A stretch of DNA of 64,000 bases. Origin: Dendrolimus kikuchii (Eukaryota > Arthropoda > Insecta > Lepidoptera > Lasiocampidae). Under the pieces are notes generated by a model. That model did not search any database. It worked only from the letters and a program-made list of their open reading frames with translations, and was not told the DNA's origin. The number at the start of each line of letters is the position of its first letter. The stretch's first letter is position 1. Location: the NCBI GenBank assembly GCA_019925095.2, contig CM034388.1, positions 3,645,501 through 3,709,500 on the forward strand, in the 5' to 3' direction. The position numbers and the translations under genes are program-made. Below are positions 32,491 through 45,500 of the stretch, one piece after another.

Positions 32491-33494
32491 ATCCAATGAC
32501 TCAATATTTTGATTTACATATCTTTAATATTAAATAGAGTGACCACACATGAAGAATTTAAAAGGCTCTATCATTTACTGTTTGGCCAGGGAATTTTAAA
32601 TTAAAGACGAAAATAATTTAAGTCTTTATTCGAGAATTAAAAATCATTTTAACAAATACAAAGGAGTCAATTAAACCTAAGAATTAAAATAATATACACA
32701 ACGCTCGACAGGAATCTATTTCATCGATAAATAATACTATAATCAGCACAGACAACACATCCCTCCCTATGCATTAGGGAGGGATTTGTTGTCTATGCTG
32801 ATTTGTTTTCCAATTTCGTTTTCATGAAATTGAAAAGGAACTAAACAAGACTTTTAAAAATATTTTGACACTGTAAAAATACGTTTTAATTAATAAGGCG
32901 TTGACCCGAAAGTTTTAATCGACATTTTTTACAAAACAAAAGACTAATGGCGCCAATTATAATTTCAGGGTGTATAATGAATAACTTTTTTACAATTGAT
33001 TGTTATCCTGGTCTATTCTTCTTGCATTGATAATAGGAACCGGTTGGTAATCGCATAAACTATAATATTTGGTCCTTAGAGACCGGATATGAATAATGAA
33101 TTCACGAGTCACATACATTATTTCCAATTTCCAAGCTAAACAAGTTAAGCTTTTGTTATGATGGGTAGTCACTCAATAGACATCTCTGGAGCCTATCGCA
33201 GACAACCAGACCAGAGTAAAAAACAAAGTTCCGTAAGTAAACTAACCGGGATAATCGCCTAGATTTGTAATCTACAAAATTAAATTTTTCTTATATACAA
33301 AGCTGATACTTAGGTAGCAAAATCGCAAGAATAATCTAGCTTTATTCATAATAGTTACGAGGTTTATACACTTGTAAAAAAAGTGTTATTAGTAGTAGTA
33401 TTTTAAACGTGATTATGAATGACCATCTTTTTATTTAATTCTCTACCGAGCTTATAAAACCTCTTATAAGTGTTATGATTTTTTTTTTGTTTTT
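32491..33494. other. Intergenic; one possible decayed SINE
   Basis: Around 33155-33230 the sequence (GACATCTCTGGAGCCTATCG) looks like a very old family-T SINE. A short near-palindrome (CCCTCCCTATGCATTAGGGA, about 32762) is the only other feature. Confidence 0.35.
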
Positions 33495-33805
33495 ATTTTT
33501 ATTGCATAAGTTCAGCAGACAGGCAGACGGCCCACTTGATGAAAAGCGGTTACCATCGCCTATGGACATTTGCCACACCAAAGGCGCTACAAATGCGCTG
33601 CTGCTCTCTTAAGGCAAACTGGAACCTGGTCACTAATGCCGGAACACAACTCAAGGTTGTTATGGCGACATATCTAAGACCAGGGGTGGTAGCCATCCAG
33701 TCGGGCAAATGCCCTACCACCTGGCTGTGGGTTGTTTTGTCGCCTCTTACGACAGGCCGCCCCAACGCAGGAAATTCTATTCTTTCTCCGTTCCTGCACG
33801 GATAG
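33495..33805 (-). mobile_element. Retroposon family S, minus strand
   Basis: A complete unit with its poly(A) as T-run at the left, and CCGTGCAGGAACGGAGAAAG (reverse complement) at the right. Confidence 0.65.
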
Positions 33806-34627
33806 AAATAGATACACGAATAAGAAGGTGACAGTATACAAATCTTCTATAATCGTCTACACACAATTCGACTAAAACTAACAACTAATCATATAGACGA
33901 GGAGATTCATTGGCAACATTTCTTCCACAGTTGTTGATTTTTACCACTCTCGTTGTTCATAAAGATCTTGTTAAACAACAATTGATGTCAAACACGCGCT
34001 GGTATGCTTTTGAAAAGTAATTATAAAAATAATTGATAATGGTAGAAAATACTTGTTCATACAAAAACAGTTGATCGTAGTGAATGACTGGTAGAAATGA
34101 TAAGTGTTATTCACATCAAACTATGGGCTACGGGATTAGATGAATAAGATTGCATACAATACGTGCTCTTTTTTAAGACTTTAATATCTAATATAGAAAT
34201 ATTTAACTGATATAACTTGCTAAGTAGTAGAACTATGCAATTTGCAGTTATTAACAAAATTCATTCAGACCTTTGATTCATTAGTCACTTATAACTGGTA
34301 GATTTAATTATACTGAAATATTTTGTTAAGTGATAAAAATTGAAGTAATAAGTAATGATAACAAACTTGTCATCATTACTTATTACCAGTTGGTAGTATT
34401 GATAAAGTAGTAGATATAAATTATTCGTAATTACTAATGGAATTGAAAGTTTAACGTCTATTAATAATAACAGTTGCATATTGATTTATACTAGTTAGCA
34501 TATCCTGTTAATGGGTAGATTAGGTGGTAGAAATTGATAACTACTCAGTTCCTTCACAATTGAGCGCGCTAGCAATTTCTACCAGTTGGTAGATTAAGTG
34601 GTAGAAATGAATAATCACTCGGTTCGT
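33806..34627. other. Downstream flank of eggless (3' UTR side)
   Basis: AT-rich with recurring GGTAGAAAT-type motifs about every 70-150 bp. ATTAAA on the minus strand (TTTAAT at about 34304) is a candidate polyadenylation signal. Confidence 0.4.
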
Positions 34628-36510
34628 TTACAAAAGCCGTCCCCTGCAGTTGGGCGCGCCGCAGTGACAGTAGAGCACCTTGTCCGGCACCGAACCCACG
34701 TCGTAGTTGTAGTTCCAGGTCAGTTCGGTGCCCGCGCGGATGTGGCACAGCGCGAAGAACGCCACCCAGGGGAAGCGAGGGTCGTGCGTGTCGACGAACA
34801 CGTTCTGCACGAACACGTTCGGTGAACACGAGTGCTGTGGAAGGTACATACATACATACATATTATCACGCCTTTTTCCCATGGGGGTAGGCAGTCGGGC
34901 GGGTAGGACTTATTTATGGCTTAAGTATTTGCAATAACTTCAGACTCTGGTTGATTATGTTGACTCAATGGTGAAAATACACAGTTTTGAAGTGGACGGG
35001 CGCGGCGACAAAGGTTGAATCGGTGAATCAAAAATAAACAAACAATAAAAAGCAATAAAAAATCAAATAAGAAGCTCCCGCGTATTTTTTTTTTAAATTT
35101 CGCCAATGTCGCGTCGGCAGGCACGCTTTTTTTTATGACCGGCCAGGACTTTATCGGAGCGAATTATTATTTTCAAACTTTTTAATTAAAATAGTGTTCC
35201 AAATTCAAAAGTCATTTCGTCACTGTTATTAAGTGCGCCGGAATGACCCATTTTGGTGGCACTTATCGGGGAACCCTTTGCCTCTTTTCGAATAGATGGG
35301 ATGAAAATGATATTTTTAAACGTTACACTACAAGTCCTTGGTGTCAGTCAGTATTTGAGGCTGGAGGATTAAACTGAAACTCTAAAAGTAATCTCGTTAA
35401 GGTTCAAAGGAATCTCATCTTGTTGCGGGAACAGCATATTATTAATAAAACTAGTAAATACACTTACTTAATATTTTCTTAAGTTTTCGCGACTTGTATA
35501 CATAATAAAACAACGTTTTAACGGTTTTAAGCGCGGTAATTTAATCTAGCAGAAGGTGACGTCAGGAGCCTTAAGAACAGACGAGCGTGCATGACAAGAG
35601 CTATGAATGTCAAAGAAGCAAGTGAGGTGTGTAAGAACAAGCCTGAACGGCGCTCTGTTGTTCGTGCCTACCCCGCAAGGGAACTGGCGTGAAGTTATGT
35701 ATGTATGTAATTTAATTTAAATTAGATTAGGCTCCCATACAGTAAATAATAACCATAAACAAAATTAAAATTAACAAGTTGGCGGTAGGCTAAATAAAAT
35801 TTGAACAATACTCACTTAACATCTTTGTCTTTCGTGATCACGGCCACTGAAAAGTGGCCGAAACGTCGGAAAAACCAAAATCAAATAAAATTACCGCGCT
35901 TAAAACCGTTAAAACGTAGTTTTATTAAATACACTTACGTTTAAATATCGTCCAATGTTGCCTTGAACCTTAGCGTCCATGATGTAGCACGCCTCGTCTC
36001 TGCCGAAATGTGCACGGACGGACCTGAAATATTTATTATATAAACATTGACACAAGAGCCAATATTTCAAGGAGGCCTACTTGAAATATTAGAGCCTCTG
36101 TGCTGCAATTTCATAATATTTTATTTAATTAGCTTATTCATAACAGTTATATGAGGTTTAAAGCTAAAATTAAACATTAAAAACAGAAGTATAATCACAT
36201 TGGTTCTAAAACATAAAATGGCTTATAAATTTCATTAATAAAATATATGAACTGAAAAATCTGGATATATTTATTAAACCATAGTTTTTTTTTAGAAAAA
36301 AAAAATGATATATGGTAAATTGAGTGAAACTTATTCATAAGTAAACTAGATTTTTTATATTAAATCGAATTTTTATTATAATATGGCATTACTGATTGAT
36401 CAGAAATCGAGCTGTCACAAATAAAAAAAAAATCAAAACTTACTTATATTTAGAGACGAATTCTTTCGCGCCCATACCGAGTTGCGCTGTGAAACTTGCC
36501 GGTTCTCTCA
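34628..36510 (-). CDS. egg: eggless exons: SET part 2 and post-SET
   Basis: Exon 36444-36510 gives [20 protein letters not shown], exon 35939-36023 gives [20 protein letters not shown], and exon 34628-34834 starts [20 protein letters not shown] (completing the catalytic NHSCSPN motif with the preceding RYLN), then [15 protein letters not shown] and the post-[16 protein letters not shown] followed by TAA at 34628-34630. The key residues of an active H3K9 methyltransferase appear intact. Confidence 0.93.
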
Positions 36511-39500
36511 CTGAAATAAAAAAAAAACAATACCTGAAGTGGGCAAACAGACAGACGATCCACCTGATGGAAAGTGGTTAACGTCGTCTACGGACGTTTG
36601 CATCAGGGGTGATGCCATTACGTTATGAGCTTCGAAGATGAAACAGAGGGGATGGAATAGGGAGAGGAGGTAGTAGGGATAGCAATGAAGGAATGGCATA
36701 GAGGGCTGAGATTGTAGGGATTGGGTAGGGAGATGAGGTAGTAGGGATAGCAATGAAGGTATGGGATAGAGGGATGAGATTGTAGGGATGGTAATGAAGG
36801 GATGGGATAGGGAGATGAGGTAGTAGGGATAGCAATGAAGGGATGGCATAGAGGGATGAGATTGTAGGGATGGGATAGGGAGATGAGGTAGTAGGGATAG
36901 GAATGAAGGAATGAGATAAAGGGATGAGATTGTAGGGATGGGATAGGGAGATGAGGTAGTAGGGATAGCAATGAAGGGATGGGATAAAGGGATGAGATTG
37001 TAGGGATGGTAATGAAAGGATGGGATAGGGAAATGAGGTAGTATGGATAGCAATGAAGGGATGAGATTGTAGGGATGGGATAGGGAGATGAGGTAGTAGG
37101 GATAGCAATGAAGGAATGGGATAGAGGGATGAGATTGTAGGGATGGGATAGGGAGATGAGGTAGTAGGGATAGCAATGAAGGGATGGGATAAAGGGATGA
37201 GATTGTAGGGATGGTAATGAAGGGATGGGATAGGGAGATGAGGTAGTATGGATAGCAATGAAGGGATGAGATTGTAGGGATGGGATAGGGAGATGATGTA
37301 GTAGGGATAGCAATGAAGGGATGGGATAGAGGGATGAGATTATAGTGATGGGATAGGGAGATGAGGCAGTAGGGATAGCAATGAAGGGATGGGATAGAGG
37401 GATGAGATTGTAGGGATGGGATAAGGAGATGAGGTAGTGTGGATAGCAATGAAGGGATGAGATTGTAGGGATGGGATAGGGAGATGAGGTAGTAGGGATA
37501 GCAATGAAGGGATAAGATAGGGAGATGAGGTTGTAGGGATAGCAATGAAGGGATGGGATAGAGAGATGAGATTGTAGTGATGGGATAGGGAGATGAGGTA
37601 GTAGGGATAGCAAAGAAGGGATGGGATAGAGGGATGAGATTGTAGGGATGGTAATGAAGGGATAGGATAAGGAGATGAGGTAGTAGGGATAGCAATGAAG
37701 GGATGGGATAGAGGGATGAGATTGTAGGGATGGGATAGGGAGATGAGGTAGTAGGGATAGCAATGAAGGGATGAGATAGGGAGATGAGGTTGTAGGGATA
37801 GCAATGAAGGGATGGGATAGTGAGATGAGATTGTAGGGATGGTAATGAAGGGATGGGATAGGGAGATGAGGTAGTAGGGATGGTAATGAAGGGATGTGAT
37901 AGGAAGATCAGATAGTAGGGATGGTAATGAAGGGATGGGATAGGGAGATGAGGTAGTAGGGATAGCAATGAAGGGATGGGATAGGGGCTATGTGATAGGA
38001 GGGATGATATAGAGATTCTAAAATTATGGTAAATACGCACACGCACAAAATTTAAGTACCTCCTACTATTTCAAAGTCGGTTAGAAACAAGTCAATTGAA
38101 GAATGTCTGCTTGGTCAGCTAGAAAGAAATATTAAAAAAGATTTCACCTTCGTCATCGTCGCTTATAGTGATACAGTCATCGTTCTGGTTCGCTTCTTTG
38201 GCACACTTATTCTTCTCCTCGTTCTCCTTCTTCAATTTCCTCTCTCTCTTTCTTAGTGTTTTTCTGAAATAAATAATCAATAGGTTTTGGCGGAAATTTG
38301 AAAAGTGATCTCTTGCCAGGCAGTTTTAATACCAGATAAGGGACTTGTGCCGCCCTCTTTAAAAGTAGAACTTACGGGCTTTTTAAGGTTACATTTTTAG
38401 TGGACAATGCTAATGATTTTAATATTACTACTAAAAAGTGGCCGAAACATCGAAATTAAACTCAAATAAAATACGGCGCGTAAAATCGTCAAAACGCAGT
38501 TTTAATTATGTATACTAATTGAGAAAATTTAATAAAGTACCCTAATATTTTTTCTAAGACTGGACGTCAGTGACAGTTAGGTTCTAAGAGTCTGTTACAT
38601 TGATAGATATAGTACAAGCAAAACTTTAATGCGTCCCTGAAGTTCTTACACATCATTGCGCATAGGAGCGAGCTTACTAAGTGAAGAGCAAACTCTTCAC
38701 GTAGTGCCCTCGCAAACACGCTATCCCGTCTCGCATGCAATCTCTCTCGCCCCACGAACTGTCAGTTATATTAAAACGCGACTGGAGCTGTGCAAACGCA
38801 CGGAGATACTGTCACTCGAAACGCATTTAAGTTTTGCACGCACTATACATACATACAGGTCAAAGTAATAAAAGCGTGTCAAAAAATTAAATATTTACTT
38901 ATTTTCGTCATTTGCGAAGGCCCAATTTCCACTGTACCCGGGTTGGAAGTCGTCATCTTGCTTGTCGTCCTTCGACCCGTTCTCTTCTTCCGAAGTCACG
39001 GAATCTTCTTCGGAAGAATGTTCGCTCGTGTCTTTCTGCAAGTTATAGATATTTAAAGTCATAGTTCTATTAGACAGTTCTGCAAAAAAAATCTCCTTTT
39101 GTGCATTTTTTTTATAATTTTGGCACTTCTGAATATGAATAAATTAATAAATGAATATTATAATTTATTGTGTGTGTGAAAAGATACAGTTAACAGAAAA
39201 AAATAATACTAATTATGTATTTTATTTGTCATTATTAGATTTTTAATATTATTCTGTTTTCTGGATGTTACATTTATTTCATATTTGTATAATATATTTA
39301 TTATAATGATTTTTTCTTGTTTTAGCGTGGGTCGCATGAAATATGTGATTTTGGAGGTTAGCACTGAAAACTGGTTAGCAGTGCTACGTTGAACTAAGTT
39401 TCAGCTATATGTATACCGAGCACCAACTTCATTTCACAAATTACGACATACAATCTTCATAAATATGGTTTTTACTGTTATACGCATTCTATTGTTTTCT

Positions 39501-42500
39501 GTGTGTTGCATTTGGAAATAAATTCTTTCCTTCATTCAAATAAAAGATTACAATATAATAAGCAGTGCTATCGCTATTAGCGATTTCTTCCAAACAACCT
39601 TTGGATGGACAAGAAGTGTGAAAAGAACAGTGGAATGTTGCATTACTTTTTGAATATATTTTAAATAGAGCATTAAAAATTATGTACTAAGTATATATAT
39701 TTTTGTGTAATTGATGTGATTGAAAATTAAGAAAATTTTCTTCGCATTCATTCTATCCAAAACATTCAAAACCATCAAAATATTTCAACATACAATTTCT
39801 TCAGATTATAGTCTTCTCCGTTTTCATGTTTTTATTGGAATTTAGCTGCAAACCGACCGACAAGAAGCTGCAAGCAATACTTCTGACCAGTTCTCAGTCA
39901 TCGCATCTCGATTTTTTGGGAAATCGGATAGCGTACGTGCCACGCTCGTTCACGGCGAAATGGCAGGTTTCATAAATCGATTTATATGTCTGGATACTCT
40001 CGGTCTATCTATACCATAAATCCAAAATAAAAAAGACTAGTGCCACCACCCTCTAGAAATGTAATATTTAGAAGCGTTATCAGTAGACATCGGATTATTA
40101 TGCACTATCAGAATGGCAAAATATGCATGCAAATATGGACAACAAAGGGGCGAAATATGCACAATCAATAAACCATTTATTATTAGATTAAAAGTTTATT
40201 TTTACATTATATTTATATATTAAACATAATATTCGTTATAAATTATTATAATAATAATTTACTTATTAAAATTTTTGTGGCAGTAAACAGGTTTTCTGCA
40301 GCAAACTTGTGACGCTTGTGACTTAATATGAATTTATAGGCTGAAAATGACCTTTCGACGTCAACTGACGTCACCGGACAGGACTTGAAATTTGGCGCCA
40401 TTTCTGCAGAGACTTCTTCAGGTAGAGTTTGTCCGGTGCCGTTGATAAATGCGTCAATTTTCTTTATTCTTTCATGACCGGGGTTTTTATACAAAACTGC
40501 ATTTAATTTGCCACAAACCTTTTGCGATAGTGAACTCGGGAGGGCGTTACTCTGTTCAATCATTTTTTCGTGGTGTCGTCGGCATAATACAAGACGCCTA
40601 CCACGTATAACTACCGAAATAAGCACTGTCAATGAAAAAGTACCAAAATATGCAATAACGCTATAAAAATAGATTTATATGCATTGGCATATGCAAACAT
40701 GCAAATGCATATAATCCGATGTCTAGTTATCAGTACTATTTTACTACTGGGTGCACCTTACCTTGTCCAACTTCTTGTCAGCTTCGGGAATGTCGTCCTC
40801 GAATCCCTCCTTCATTTGTTCGACCACTTCGATGTAGTCCAGTTCTGCCAGATATTCGTCGCCTTCGTTCAAACCGTCCTGAATAACATGTACTATAGAA
40901 TGAGGTAGCTCAGACATTTCAAACAATCTGATCTTGTGTAAAAGTGCCGGTTTTAAGCTTTTAAAATATTATAATTGAATTTTGTATAATGTCAAAGAGG
41001 CAAGTGAGGTGTGTAAGAATAAGCCTAAATGGCACTCTGTTGTTCGTGCCTACCCCGCAAGGGAACTGGCGTGAAGTTATGTATGTATGTATGTATGTAT
41101 GTATAATTGATTTTTTTTTATTACTGTTTAAACTATAAATAATATGCTATTTGACTTGTTAAATATAAATATCTATACTAAAATATTATAAAGAGGTAAA
41201 GATTGTAAGTTTGTATGTTCGGGGTAATCTCTGGCAGTACTGATTCCATTTTGAAAATTCTTTCACCAGTAGAAATATACATTATTTCCGAGTGACATAG
41301 ATAGCCTATTTGATTGTGATTTATGATGATTTATTATCAAAAATATAACAATTATTAACAGCCAGTGAAGCTATTTTTTTTATTGCAGGAGTTCAGCAGA
41401 CAGGCAGACGGCCCACCTGATGGAAAACGGTTACCATCGCCTATGGACATTTGCAATACCAAAGGTGCTACACTGCTGCTCTCTTAAGAGAGACTGGAAC
41501 CTGGTCTTTAATGCCGGTACACAACTCAAGGTTGATATGGCGACATACTCTAGACCAAGCGTGGTAGCCATGCAGTCGGGCAAATACCTTACCACTTGAC
41601 TGTGGGTTGTTTTGTCGCCTCTTACGACAGGCCGCCCCAACGCAGGAAATTGTATTTTTTCTTCGTTCCTGTATGAATAAAAAGCCCCAATACGAAAGCT
41701 AGGTTTCGGCGTTTTGGAAGATAATAAAAAGTGTTCAGTTGATAAGACTAACTATCCTTTTAGTGAAGTGCAATACGTGACAGTGAATCACACTATTAGT
41801 TAGAATGTATGTGATTTTATGTTAATAATCTTTATTTTTATATATATATATGCTTTTATGAATGGCAAATATTAAACAATAAGAATATAATAAAACTACT
41901 TATTTTTGCCACGATAACATAAAACTAGCACCGTCCAGACGTATTTAAAAATTAATACAGACATATTTTAGGTCTCGCTCACAGTTAACCAAAATGTTTT
42001 AATAGTCAGAAATGTATTAGTTACAATAGAACTATAGTGTGCATAAAGACGCGTGAGTGCAGGCATGCATGCGTGTATATCTGTGTGTGCACATGAGTGC
42101 GTTCTGTGTCTGGGTGCACATGTGTGCATATGTTTAAATACAGTATAAACTCTATATAACGACACTGAAGGGACTGTGCATTTTATGGCGTTATAGAGAG
42201 TTGTCTTTAAATGCAGAGAAGTCTATTATTTTTGTGTGACGTTTATTGCTGCACCAGTAATTTTGTTGTATTTTTTTAATTATTTTATTAATATCTTGCG
42301 ATATTGAGGCATTTTGGTGCTAAAGGAAGTACTTAGAAATTTCGTTAATTCGGAATTTCTTAGAAATTCGGTATGCATAATGTCGACAGTCGAGTTTATT
42401 ACGGGTTAGGATAATGAAGTGATAAAAGAACTTACACAGCTGCGCAGTTCATACTGATTTTGTTCTTAAAAAGTACTTTTTATTACTTAATTGTTGTCGT

Positions 42501-45500
42501 TATTGAGAGTGGGTGTAATGTTATATAGAGTGTATCATTGTATGGAAGATAATCTAAACCAACTAACGCTAAATGATTTCGATGCTTAGGGGAGTTGGTC
42601 GTTAAATCGAGAGACGTTACATGGAGTTTACACTACATATTTAAAAAAGTGTAACATAATAAAAGTCTAAACTCACCAAATTAGCGGTGGCATCCGTGAG
42701 AAGATTTCCAGCATACACGCAGAGGAATGCGCCGGTGGGCACGTCGTTTAACGCGCGGATTCCCCAACCCCGACTCAATGTCTTAAATACCTAAGGAAAC
42801 AAACCAAACTCACCATAACTACTGTACTTACAAAAGCTTAAATGATTTTTAACCTCTGTGCTACTATATGAGGTATTTTAGGAAAACCTCTTGTTCGTCT
42901 GTCCGCCTGCCTTTCTATGTTACTGTCATGTTTCTTCAAAATTATTGTTTTTATATATATATATAATTTAGTAGGAATATATATAATGTATATGCATCTA
43001 TAATGCAAAAGTGGATGGATGCAGAAGTCGTGGAAGGCCACGACACACCTTCCATGATCAAATTGATCGTGTACTAGCGGAGGGTGATGTCAGGAGCCTT
43101 AAGAACAGACGAGTGTGCATGACAAGAGTTATGAATGTCAAAGAAGCAAGTGAGGTGTGTAAGAATGGGCCTAAATGGCGCCCTGTTGTTCGTGCCTACC
43201 CCGCAAGGGAACTGGCGTGAAGTTATGTATGTATGTATGTATATGCATCTGTACAATTTTGACCACTTATGTAACTGATGGCTGAAAATTTTTTCAGTGT
43301 ACATTGTCAGGCGAGGTAGCGTTTGTCTTTAAAAATCATAACAACGACCCTTAATCACTTTATTTTATTTAAAACCATAGGTGGCAAGGTTTGTCGTTTG
43401 AACGAATGTCATCAATATGCACTTGGCGTGGTCCGATATGCACTTGGCTGATTTTTAGAGTTTGGTAGGTAAATAGCAAATAAAAAACAGTGGACGTCCA
43501 TAACAATTACATTCCACTTTGCCGGGACTGACACATATTTGGTTAATATTTTTGTCTCATTTACTTACATACCTGCAATTTCAACTGTAGAGGATGCTGC
43601 GCCACTCGATTGAGACATGTCTGCCGGCATTTACACCTGAAAACAGTTAATATTTGTATCTGTCTTTAAAAATAGTTTAATAAACAAGATAGGAGTTGAA
43701 GGGTGCTGTTTGGATGCCAGTTTCATTAAATATAAATAATTATTTGTGTTGAAAATTTGAACTGTTTAATGAACTTTGCCTTTTCATGCAATTTCCGGCA
43801 ATTTTTCTACGAACTTCTTCGTATTTTTTTATTAATTTTTTTGTAAAATGGCCGATTTGTCTCTGTCCATAGGTGTTTGGCGACCCAAATCAAATTTACA
43901 ATAATTTCCAGCGCTTTCCTTAAACATCTCTAAATTGTTGCAGTTTGCTATAATACTCGCGTCTATAAATATAAAAACTATAAAATGTTGTCTAGAAAAA
44001 ATCGCTTGTAATAAAATATTGTCAATACACCTGTAAACCATTTTTTTGTGTGCAATAAAGAATATTCTTGCCGGCCTATAAAAAAAACTTACCTTGAATT
44101 ACACTCATAAATACCGGAGGGCAGTGGCTCTGGTAGTCTTTTATAGACATAACCGACATTTGATCCTTCGAGCCCGATAGTCTTAGCGCCCTCTAGCGTC
44201 ATTTGCCAGCAGGCACATTTCGATTTATCCTGAAAATTAGTACTTTTAGGGTTCCAAAGCCAAATAAACAATAGCAGTAATCTTATAATTATTGCTCTCC
44301 ACCATTAACTTATGACTTAAGAAAATATTTATTTAATGTCAGATTCATTATGAAGAGTTAAGTTTAAACCACCGCGTCATGTTGCCAGCCCGCCATTTTC
44401 CTTGTTGCTGTTTTTGCACACACATACGATTTAGCACTGACTCGTAGTCGCAAGTGAGGGAGAGAGTTAAATATACATACTAATAGGACAGAAAGAGAGA
44501 ATAGATTATGGTGTTTTGTTGGTGTGGCAATTATAGTCGAAGTAAACGTTTTTCTAACTTACCTCACAATCGTCGGTACAATCACAGCCGCAAAGAAACT
44601 CGGGGTCCAAATTCAGGGGAACCCCAGCCGTGGGGGTCCTATCCGTGTTGTACGAACAGAACTCTGGAAGGGTCTTATCCAGGGTATTGACACATGGGAT
44701 CGGGACGTTCTCCCTACCATGGGACAAGTCCTGAAATAAAAATTTATTGTACAAACTTGATCCCTCTACAGATTTATTACATTATATATAAAGGAAACTT
44801 AATATGTAACCATATAATAATAATATTATTACGTATTTCTCACCTTCTTCCCAACTAAACATTTGGTGACAACGAACTCGGCCAAGCAATGCGTATTGGG
44901 ATGAAAATCGAACAGGTCGACGGCCATTTCGCTACCAATCGTGCGCAGGTATGTGTGCAACTCGCGCATATTGCGCAGGCGGCGGCCGCACGGCGCGCGG
45001 TACATCACATCCTTTTGTCCTTTGTAACGGATTATTTGTCTATAGAAGGAAGGGGAAAATATGTATTGTTATTTAATCTCCATTTATGTTGTCACCAGGA
45101 GATCCTGGTTACGCAAACTTATACTACTATAAAAAATGTACTAGTGTTTGTCCTGAAAATTCTCAACATAAACACTTCTATCAACGCCAGCCATTGATGG
45201 ATGTGTTTATGTTAAAAGCGGATCAGGTAGCATTATAGGTATGTTTCCTACAAACGATCGATTCTACTACAAAATCTACCAATTCTAAATAAAAGCTTAT
45301 AACAATTTTACCAAAAACAATATTGAATCTACTTAAAATGTGATTTTTTTGCAAATTAATTGTACAAATAACTTCTGAACTTGCACTCACCTCTCCCAGC
45401 CGCTTAGAAGGGGTTTAGCTAACGGGTTGTATGTGCGCAACTCCTTAAGCCCCAACACGTCCGTTCGCTTACACTTAGCGCTGCAGTTATGTGGGGTCAT

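Noticed and set aside
34569..34853. Overlapping 94-codon minus-strand ORF at the end of eggless
   Set aside because: Out of frame with the SET/post-SET coding sequence that ends at 34628.
36508..38046. A 512-codon Ser/Pro/Leu-rich ORF and two overlapping ones on the minus strand
   Set aside because: By-product of an imperfect minisatellite in an eggless intron; frames run through each other and lack any domain.
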